NCBI GenBank assembly: GCA_026702635.1
Contig: JAPPBZ010000293.1
Coordinates: 1-6,695, forward strand
Length of the DNA: 6,695 bases
Origin: Bacteroidota bacterium
Lineage (GTDB): Bacteria; Bacteroidota; Rhodothermia; Rhodothermales; Bin80
Reading direction: 5' to 3'
Of the stretch, positions 1-5,280 are shown in pieces. The notes below the pieces were generated by a model. That model was not told the DNA's origin. It saw nothing but the letters and a program-made list of their open reading frames with translations, and ran no database searches. Position 1 is the first letter of the stretch; each line of letters starts with the position of its first letter. A program made the position numbers and the translations under genes.

Positions 1-255
1 GAACAGAATTACCCGAACCCTTTCAATCCAAGTACTGTGATCGAATTCGCACTTCCTACTGCCGAGACCGTAACCCTGCGTGTCTTTGATTCCATGGGAC
101 GGACCGTGGCAACCCTGCTGAATCAGAAGGTCCATCCTGCGGGCTTCCACACGATCCAGTTTAATGCTTCAGGACTGGCATCCGGTGTACACCTCTACCG
201 ACTCGAAACGGAATCGTCGGTCCTGATGACCCGACGTATGCTCCTGATCAAATAA
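1..255 (+). CDS. C-terminal T9SS (Por) sorting domain of a secreted protein, 5' partial
   Basis: The reading frame is open from base 1 to the TAA at 253-255, giving 84 residues; the start and the functional domain lie off the left edge. The fragment opens with QNYPNPFNPSTVIEFALP, the hallmark start of the type A type IX secretion sorting domain (FlgD-like Ig fold). It continues through the usual beta-strand pattern (VTLRVFDSMGRTVATLL, then GFHTIQFNASGLASGVHLYRL) and ends in a basic MTRRMLLIK tail. In known systems this domain directs a Sec-exported protein through the outer membrane by the type IX machinery and is then removed or used for anchoring. The enzyme or adhesin it belongs to cannot be told from this piece. 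A GTG at 37 is only an internal codon, because the signature begins before it. No hairpin terminator follows the stop. Confidence 0.82.
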   Translation, partial: EQNYPNPFNPSTVIEFALPTAETVTLRVFDSMGRTVATLLNQKVHPAGFHTIQFNASGLASGVHLYRLETESSVLMTRRMLLIK

Positions 256-292
256 TGCAACCGTTGTCGGGGCGTAAGCTATTGGATTCCGT

Positions 293-477
293 GTGATCCC
301 ACTCTTGCTTTGTACTGGCGGGATGGAAGTTTGTCTGCCCACCCCACTAGCAGCCCGACCGGAATGGTTGCCGGGAGAATTGTGGAAGCAGGTACAGATC
401 TGGGATTGCCCGGTGCTAATGTAGTGATTCCCGGGGCCTCAATCGGTGGAGTAACGGATACCAGAAAAGAATCCTGA
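293..477 (+). pseudogene. Decayed N-terminus of a TonB-dependent receptor / CarboxypepD_reg-like protein
   Basis: Frame 2 from a GTG at 293 reads VIPLLLCTGGMEVCLPTPLAA, resembling a signal peptide with an A-A cleavage site. Near base 355 the sense passes to frame 1, which reads PTGMVAGRIVEAG, then LGLPGANVVIPGASIGGVTDT (about 358-462). That is the strand pattern of the carboxypeptidase-regulatory-like domain at the N-terminus of many SusC/TonB-dependent receptors (typically G.V.GRV.D...G..LPGANV...GT..G..TD). The next residues lose similarity and a TGA stop follows at 475-477. No plug or barrel sequence follows. The frameshift plus truncation indicate a gene remnant. An intact receptor would be outer-membrane and roughly 700-1100 residues. 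It could instead derive from another protein with this domain. The fossil begins 38 bases after the sorting-domain stop. Confidence 0.6.
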
Positions 478-500
478 CGCGGCCGGAACCATACCTCTGC

Positions 501-566
501 TAAACTGGGGAGCTCAACCCCGATCAAACAGCTTTTTTCACTCCTGAGGCCCTGCTCTTCCAGCAT
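501..566 (-). pseudogene. Possible truncated N-terminus of GTPase HflX
   Basis: Reading leftwards from an ATG at 564-566, the minus strand gives MLEEQGLRSEKSCLIGVELPSL. The EKxxLIGVELPS core resembles the opening of HflX, the ribosome-splitting GTPase, whose N-terminal domain commonly starts with ERA.LVGV.LP followed by a helix rich in LDEL..LA.TAG. Here that helix is missing: the frame continues as AEVWFRPRQDS and then runs antisense to the receptor fossil. If real, this is only the first 22 or so codons of a deleted gene. The match is short and made by eye, so chance similarity is quite possible. Confidence 0.28.
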
Positions 567-721
567 CCGCTGCGATACTAGAACGGACTCTTTCTCTGTG
601 CCCTGCCTTTTCTCCATTCCGACTGTCATCGCGAGCCGGTCAGCATGAAATCCGGGCATGTCGATCATAAAGCCATTATTGATTAATTTAGGGGTCACAC
701 CCAGATAATTTGACTTTTTGA

Positions 722-760
722 AGAAAAAAGGTATTTTTTCTGTCAATATTCCGTGAATAT
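722..760. repeat. A/T-rich cluster of small inverted repeats upstream of the GSIII gene
   Basis: Two adjacent dyads are visible. AGAAAAAA (722-729) and TTTTTTCT (734-741) form 8-bp arms around GGTA. ATATTC (746-751) and GAATAT (755-760) form 6-bp arms around CGT. A further CTTTTT-GAAG-AAAAAAG dyad overlaps the first on its left side. They sit 36-74 bp upstream of the promoter-like box. This position could suit an operator or an UP-like A-tract element, or the remains of a terminator. No known nitrogen-regulator site was recognised, so a regulatory role is inferred from position only. Confidence 0.4.
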
Positions 761-795
761 CGCCAAATTTCCTGAACATATTCTTTACTATTGCG

Positions 796-803
796 TAATT
801 TTG
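796..803 (+). promoter_or_regulatory. Bacteroidota-type -7 box (TAATTTTG), putative glnN promoter
   Basis: TAATTTTG matches the Bacteroidota -7 consensus TAnnTTTG exactly and lies 51 bases before the ATG at 855, implying a 5' leader of about 45 nt. A convincing -33 TTTG/TTG element at the expected spacing is not seen; the nearest candidates are TTTC at about 768 and TTCTTT at 781. An 8-base match can occur by chance in A/T-rich DNA. No sigma-54 site (GG-N10-GC) was recognised. Confidence 0.35.
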
Positions 804-854
804 TCGCTATGAGCCTGCTGAGCTCGGACTACATCAACACACAACTTCAACCTT

Positions 855-3047
855 ATGAGTACTCGACTTCATAATCTCACTGCCGCAACTAAACATCGCG
901 CGAACCACGTTGAAACGATCACTCCACCTGATCTGGAAGAGAATTTTGCAGAAAACACGTTTAGCATTGACGAAATGCGCAAACGACTGCCAAAAGAAGT
1001 CTTCCAGGGAATGGTCAATTGCATTACTAAAGGCTCCCCGATTGCCACACATCATGCAGAGATCGTAGCTCTTACAATGAAAGAATGGGCACTGGAGCGC
1101 GGTGCTACACACTTTGTCCACTGGTTTCAGCCTCTGACGGGTGGAACTGCAGGAAAACATGATAGCTTCATCAGTCCGACCGTCGTTGGAAGAGCCATCA
1201 CCTCTTTACGCGGAAAGGATTTAATCCAAGGAGAGCCCGATGCTTCCAGCTTCCCCAACGGAGGACTCCGAGCCACTCACGAAGCACGCGGGTATACGGT
1301 CTGGGATCCCTCCTCCCCGGCTTTTCTGGTTGAGAATGAAAATGGGAGTTATCTGGCGGTTCCCACCTGCTTCGTTTCCTGGACGGGAGAAGCGCTTGAT
1401 CACAAGACCCCACTCCTGAGATCAATTGATGCGTTGGATCGGCAGGCGCGCCGCGTCCTCCGCATGCTCGGAAAAGATACCGAGCGTGTACAAACGACGG
1501 TCGGAGCAGAACAGGAATATTTCCTGATTGATGAAGAATATTTTTATCGCCGACCAGATCTGGTGAACACAGGACGGACCCTCCTTGGTGCGAACCCGCC
1601 CAAAGGACAGCAATTGGATGACCACTACTTCGGCGAAATTCCGGGCAGACAGCTTTCCTGTATGTTGGATGCCGAAAAAGAACTCTACCGCCTCGGGATC
1701 CCCGTCAAGACAAGGCACAACGAAGTGGCTCCAAGTCAGTACGAACTTGCTCCTGTCTTCGAGACCAGCGGGATCGCCTCAGATCATCAGCATCTCATCA
1801 TGATTACGCTCAAGCGGATCGCGCGTAAGCATGGACTGGTGGCACTCTTGCACGAGAAACCGTTTGCTGATCTGAACGGCTCAGGTAAGCATATCAACTG
1901 GTCAATCTCCACTGATGATGGAGAGAACCTGTTGGAACCAGGACATGCACCTCACGAGAATCTTACTTTTCTGATTTTCTGTACAGCGGTGATCCGAGCT
2001 GTCTACAAACATCAAGACCTGCTTCGGCTATCTGTGACTTCTGCGGGCAATGACCACCGTTTGGGAGCGAACGAGGCACCACCGGCGATCCTGAGTGTTT
2101 TCCTTGGCTCGCAGCTTTATGATCTGTACCAGAAGCTGATCAATGGCGATGAATTAACGTCGGCAAAAGATACCGATCTGTTTCTGGGGGTAAGTATGTT
2201 GCCGCTAGTTCCGAAGCATGCAGGTGACCGTAACCGTACCTCTCCGTTTGCTTTCACGGGCAATAAATTCGAATTTCGTGCCGTGGGATCAAGTCAGGGA
2301 CTGGCCTTCCCGAATGTTGTATTGAACGCTACCGTTGCCGAATCCTTACGGGACTTTGCAAACAGTCTGCGTGATGCTCTCCGTGGAAAAGACAAGAACG
2401 ATCCCGAGGTCTTTAAGAAGACGGTACTTGACCTGCTAAGCAAAATTGCGATGGAATCTCAGTCTATCCTGTTTGAAGGAGACAACTACGCGGAGACATG
2501 GCATGAAGAAGCCGAAGAACGTGGCTTGTTGAACCTGCGCACAAGTGTTGATGCACTCCAGCATTTTGACTCTGAAAAGAATGTTGCACTGTTCTCTTCT
2601 TTCGGCATTCTAAGTGCCGCGGAATTAGAAGCTCGTAAGGAAGTTGCCTTTGAGCAATATGAAATGGCAATTGATATCGAAGGGAGAACGCTGGAAAACC
2701 TGGTTCGGACACAAATCATACCGGCAGGCTTTGAGTACCTGAATGAACTCTTACAGATCTCGCTTCATTCTTCAAAAGCCGGTCTGAAGTCAAAAGCTGT
2801 GTCCCCCGCTGCTCACACTGCAGAGTCTGTCAATCGCCATCTTTCTGAACTGGTCAGTGCAGTAGATGAATTGACCGAGCAACTGAATGTACATGTCGAC
2901 GATCTGCACGAAAATGCACGGCACAAAAAAGATAATGTCATACCGGCTATGCTCAAAGTTCGTCAAGCCGCAGACGCACTGGAAGGCCTAACGCCACACG
3001 ACAAGTGGCCGTTGCCAAATTACAGTGAAATTCTCTTTTTGCACTGA
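855..3047 (+). CDS. glnN: Type III glutamine synthetase (GSIII, GlnN family)
   Basis: A 730-residue protein, the usual length for the class III enzyme (about 700-730) and much longer than GSI or GSII (about 350-470). Cytoplasmic; it makes glutamine from glutamate, ammonia and ATP. GSIII landmarks in order: FQPLTGGTAGKHDSF (91-105, GSIII N-terminal domain), VGAEQEYFLID (216-226, catalytic glutamates), RHNEVAPSQYELAP (287-300), NGSGKHINWS (341-350), SAGNDHRLGANEAPPAI (396-412, the class III signature loop), DRNRTSPFAFTG (458-469) followed by NKFEFRAVGSS (470-480), and the C-terminal WPLPNYSEILFLH end. All blocks are present with no frameshift. The ATG at 855 has no Shine-Dalgarno sequence (upstream CACAACTTCAACCTT), common in Bacteroidota. 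It is monocistronic and convergent with the gene that follows. The Bacteroides homologue is called glnN; some annotations use glnA. Confidence 0.98.
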   Translation: MSTRLHNLTAATKHRANHVETITPPDLEENFAENTFSIDEMRKRLPKEVFQGMVNCITKGSPIATHHAEIVALTMKEWALERGATHFVHWFQPLTGGTAGKHDSFISPTVVGRAITSLRGKDLIQGEPDASSFPNGGLRATHEARGYTVWDPSSPAFLVENENGSYLAVPTCFVSWTGEALDHKTPLLRSIDALDRQARRVLRMLGKDTERVQTTVGAEQEYFLIDEEYFYRRPDLVNTGRTLLGANPPKGQQLDDHYFGEIPGRQLSCMLDAEKELYRLGIPVKTRHNEVAPSQYELAPVFETSGIASDHQHLIMITLKRIARKHGLVALLHEKPFADLNGSGKHINWSISTDDGENLLEPGHAPHENLTFLIFCTAVIRAVYKHQDLLRLSVTSAGNDHRLGANEAPPAILSVFLGSQLYDLYQKLINGDELTSAKDTDLFLGVSMLPLVPKHAGDRNRTSPFAFTGNKFEFRAVGSSQGLAFPNVVLNATVAESLRDFANSLRDALRGKDKNDPEVFKKTVLDLLSKIAMESQSILFEGDNYAETWHEEAEERGLLNLRTSVDALQHFDSEKNVALFSSFGILSAAELEARKEVAFEQYEMAIDIEGRTLENLVRTQIIPAGFEYLNELLQISLHSSKAGLKSKAVSPAAHTAESVNRHLSELVSAVDELTEQLNVHVDDLHENARHKKDNVIPAMLKVRQAADALEGLTPHDKWPLPNYSEILFLH

Positions 3048-3060
3048 TCCAAACCCGCCT

Positions 3061-3099
3061 CCTTCGGGATCCTTGTCCATACAGCAAGGATCCCGAAGG
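3061..3099. terminator. Perfect 15-bp stem-loop between convergent genes, possible bidirectional terminator
   Basis: CCTTCGGGATCCTTG (3061-3075) and CAAGGATCCCGAAGG (3085-3099) are exact reverse complements around a 9-base loop, TCCATACAG. The structure begins 13 bases after the GSIII stop and ends 6 bases before the end of the convergent nitroreductase gene, so it would form in both transcripts. No clear U-tract follows on either strand, so it is not a textbook intrinsic terminator. It may act with Rho, protect 3' ends, or limit antisense read-through. Each arm contains the palindrome GGATCC. Confidence 0.62.
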
Positions 3100-3105
3100 C
3101 TCTGC

Positions 3106-3768
3106 TTAATCGCGTTCTTGCCAGGTAACTAACTGTTCCTGGCTTTTTCGTTTTAGATCCGGTACCATCACACCCTCTGCAGGGTATCCCACAGGAAAGA
3201 GAATATAGGCCCTTTCATGTTTGGGCCTCTCCAGGATATCACCCAGAAATCGCATTGGGCTGGGAGTATGAGTCAGTGTTACTAAGCCTAGATTGTGGAT
3301 TGCAGCGATAAATAATCCACAGGCAATTCCACAACTCTCTTGAACATAATAATTTTTCCTTCCGTCATCACCAATATTCTTGGCGAAACAGATCACCAAC
3401 CAGGGAGCAGATTCAAGAAACGGCTTGTTCCAATCGGTGCCAAGTGGATGAAGGGCATCCAACCATTCCTTAGACATTCGCCGATCGTAACTCTCGCGCT
3501 CTTCTTTTTCGGCGGCTTTTCGAATCTCTGATTGTATTTTAGGATCGTTCACGGCAACGAAATGCCACGGCTCCCGATGTGCCCCACTAGGGGCCGTACC
3601 GGCGGTCAGAATCGCCTGTTCAATAAGTTCACGAGGGACTGGGCGGCTACTGAATGTGCGAACAGAACGGCGCTGCTGCATCAGTGCACGGAATTGCTCG
3701 GCCCGTACTAACATTTCTTCCGGCAATCGTGGAATAAACTGTAGCGGCTTCTGTGGGTAACGTTCCAT
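3106..3768 (-). CDS. Nitroreductase-family flavoprotein, iodotyrosine-deiodinase (IYD)-like
   Basis: A 220-residue FMN-dependent nitroreductase-fold protein, normally a cytoplasmic dimer. RRSVRTFSSRPVP (33-45) is the FMN-phosphate segment. AGTAPSGAHREPWHF (56-70) is the signature of the iodotyrosine-deiodinase branch. In mammalian IYD the substrate lid uses Glu-Tyr-Lys (mouse E153, Y157, K178) to hold the halotyrosine zwitterion. Here E90, Y94 and K115 occur with identical spacing (4 and 21), in EEREGY-like context EERESYDRRM and WNKPFL. LVTLTHTPSP (162-171) carries the Thr region near FMN N5, and FPVGYPAEGVMVPDLKRK (191-208) matches the conserved C-terminus. Reductive dehalogenation of halotyrosines is therefore likely; another small phenol or quinone is an alternative. 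There is no membrane anchor, unlike vertebrate IYD. The ATG lies 2 bases after the asnS stop with no well-spaced Shine-Dalgarno sequence, suggesting translational coupling. Confidence 0.9.
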   Translation of the reverse strand: MERYPQKPLQFIPRLPEEMLVRAEQFRALMQQRRSVRTFSSRPVPRELIEQAILTAGTAPSGAHREPWHFVAVNDPKIQSEIRKAAEKEERESYDRRMSKEWLDALHPLGTDWNKPFLESAPWLVICFAKNIGDDGRKNYYVQESCGIACGLFIAAIHNLGLVTLTHTPSPMRFLGDILERPKHERAYILFPVGYPAEGVMVPDLKRKSQEQLVTWQERD

Positions 3769-3770
3769 TC

Positions 3771-5270
3771 CTATGGCGTGAGTCGTCCGAGTGTTCGAGG
3801 AAACGGAATCGTTTCCCGGATATGTTCAAGTCCACAAACCCATGCAACCGTCCGTTCAAGGCCTAGACCAAAGCCGCTGTGGGGCACGGTGCCATATCGG
3901 CGAAGATCAAAATACCATTCAAAAGCTTCCTGAGGAAGATTATGCCGTCTCACCTGTTCCTCTAAAAAAGTCAAATCATCTGCGCGTTGGCCACCACCGA
4001 TAATCTCTCCAAAACCTTCAGGAGCAAGAACATCCATCCCAAGTGCTAGGCGGTCATCTTCTGGGTCGCGCTTCATATAGAACGCTTTGACGGCTTCTGG
4101 ATAACGATGCACAATAATTGGGCGATCAAAGTGCCAGGTTAATAGTGTCTCGTCGCTGCCACCAAAATCTTTACCCCACTCAAACTCAGCCGCTGATTGC
4201 CACCACTTAGGCAGGTTTCGTAGTTCTTCCTCAATCTGATCAAGACGGGTATTGATCTCAATCTCACGCGCATCAATACGACGCTTCTTCCACTCCTTTG
4301 AGCGCCCATAAATCTCTTTGTTCTGTGCGCGCTCGTTTTCTAGATCTGATTTCTGACTGCGTAACTCTTGTTTCCTTTCTTCAACCAAGAGCCGGGTTTT
4401 TTCGCTTCGAATAAGCTCCACGGCTTCGCTGTACGTTAAGCGCGGGAATGGTGCCTGAACCCGGTACAGTCCATCCAGATCCCGTCCCAATAGCGCGAGT
4501 TCTTCTTCGCAATCAGACACCGCATCCGAAGCAATCCGAACCAGAAAGTCTTCTGCCAGCGTCATATTCATCTCCAGATCATAGAACGCCATTTCGGGCT
4601 CTATCATCCAGAACTCGGTCAGGTGCCTTCGTGTCTTTGATTTTTCTGCACGAAAAACAGGGCCAAAGGTATAGATCTTATTGAAAGCCATTGCCATAAC
4701 TTCTCCATGAAGCTGGCCGCTCTGTGTCAGATATGCTGAGCTCCCGAAATAATCAATCTCAAAGAGCGTACTGGTTCCTTCCACTGCATTCTTTGTAAGA
4801 AGCGGAGCATCCATCTGGAGAAAACCACGCTCCTGAAAGAAATTATGTATGCTCATAATGATGCGGTTTCGAATACGCATCACTGCCCAGGGGCGTCGAC
4901 TTCGAAGCCACAGATGACGCCGATCCATCAAAAATTCTACTCCATGTGACTTGGGAGTAATCGGATAATCGCCTACGATCTGGATCACATCAATGCTCGA
5001 AACCTGCACCTCCACGCCCCCGACCTGACGTTCATCCTTCTGGACGTCCCCCTTGATCACCAGTGACGTCTCCTGAGTTGCAACGGAGGCATTTTCCCAT
5101 GAAGACGCATCCACATTCTGCTGATTCACTACACACTGGACCTGACCTGTCCCATCACGGAGGACCAAGAAGAATAGTCCCTTGGAACCACGTTTTTGCT
5201 GCAACCAACCCCGCAGGGTAGCTGTCTGTCCAATCTGCTTTGAGAGTGATTCTATTGTTGTTGTTTCCAC
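3771..5270 (-). CDS. asnS: Asparaginyl-tRNA synthetase
   Basis: Class IIb aminoacyl-tRNA synthetase charging tRNA-Asn in the cytoplasm. With the chosen GTG start at 5270 it has 499 residues. An N-terminal OB-fold (about 12-100; RGWLQQKRGSKGLFFLVLRDG) binds the anticodon. The catalytic core has motif 1 (GFLQMDAPLLT), motif 2 (FGPVFRAEKS to EFWMIEPEMAF) and motif 3 (GFGLGLERTVAW), and ends IRETIPFPRTLGRLTP. SGFGLGLERTVAW and EFWMIEPEMAF point to AsnRS of the Bacillus type rather than AspRS. That type is about 430 residues; the excess is a charged insertion at about residues 290-361. A TTG at 5327 would add 19 residues but overlaps the upstream gene by 56 bases, lacks a Shine-Dalgarno sequence and extends past the normal family start. 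The GTG has AGG seven bases upstream, and its METTTIESL start fits the family. It is middle gene of a three-gene cluster. Confidence 0.96.
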   Translation of the reverse strand: METTTIESLSKQIGQTATLRGWLQQKRGSKGLFFLVLRDGTGQVQCVVNQQNVDASSWENASVATQETSLVIKGDVQKDERQVGGVEVQVSSIDVIQIVGDYPITPKSHGVEFLMDRRHLWLRSRRPWAVMRIRNRIIMSIHNFFQERGFLQMDAPLLTKNAVEGTSTLFEIDYFGSSAYLTQSGQLHGEVMAMAFNKIYTFGPVFRAEKSKTRRHLTEFWMIEPEMAFYDLEMNMTLAEDFLVRIASDAVSDCEEELALLGRDLDGLYRVQAPFPRLTYSEAVELIRSEKTRLLVEERKQELRSQKSDLENERAQNKEIYGRSKEWKKRRIDAREIEINTRLDQIEEELRNLPKWWQSAAEFEWGKDFGGSDETLLTWHFDRPIIVHRYPEAVKAFYMKRDPEDDRLALGMDVLAPEGFGEIIGGGQRADDLTFLEEQVRRHNLPQEAFEWYFDLRRYGTVPHSGFGLGLERTVAWVCGLEHIRETIPFPRTLGRLTP

Positions 5271-5280
5271 GTCAATACCT
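5268..5280 (-). promoter_or_regulatory. asnS translation-initiation site (AGG, then TGA-C-GTG coupling)
   Basis: On the minus strand the order is AGG (5280-5278), the TGA stop of the GWxTD gene (5274-5272), one base, then GTG (5270-5268). The AGG-to-GTG gap is 7 bases, a workable Shine-Dalgarno distance. The stop/start adjacency suggests that ribosomes finishing the upstream gene reinitiate on asnS. This arrangement decides the start in favour of GTG over the upstream TTG. Confidence 0.42.

Larger units (their letters stand above)
256..854. other. 599-bp interval without an intact gene
   Basis: This stretch lies between the sorting-domain gene and the glutamine synthetase gene. The left half (about 293-566) contains two gene fossils on opposite strands, listed separately. 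From about 570 to 700 I recognise nothing. From about 710 to 805 the base composition turns A/T-rich, with small hairpins and a promoter-like box that probably drives the gene starting at 855. A 166-codon frame is open on the minus strand across 279-779. Its lower half merely mirrors the plus-strand receptor fossil and it does not resemble one coherent protein, so I do not annotate it as a gene. Confidence 0.6.

Noticed and set aside
1..477. Possible stop-codon read-through joining the sorting-domain gene to the receptor-like segment, because both lie in frame 1
   Set aside because: A sorting domain is C-terminal by nature and a receptor signal peptide precedes the second segment in another frame, so the shared frame is coincidence.
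279..779. A 166-codon open frame on the minus strand across the intergenic interval
   Set aside because: Its C-terminal half is the antisense of the receptor fossil, it shows no coherent domain, and its upstream part lies in A/T-rich regulatory-looking DNA. Only a short HflX-like piece in the middle is worth noting.
834..1160. Minus-strand frames inside the GSIII gene (also 1198-1425, 1422-1718, 2464-2719)
   Set aside because: They are antisense shadows of a fully conserved glutamine synthetase and give Cys/Ser/Arg-rich sequence with no family resemblance.
4448..4684. Plus-strand frames opposite asnS and the GWxTD gene (4448-4684, 5182-5367, 5430-5708, 5665-5895)
   Set aside because: They are low-complexity mirror reading of clear minus-strand genes, with no start context or known motif.
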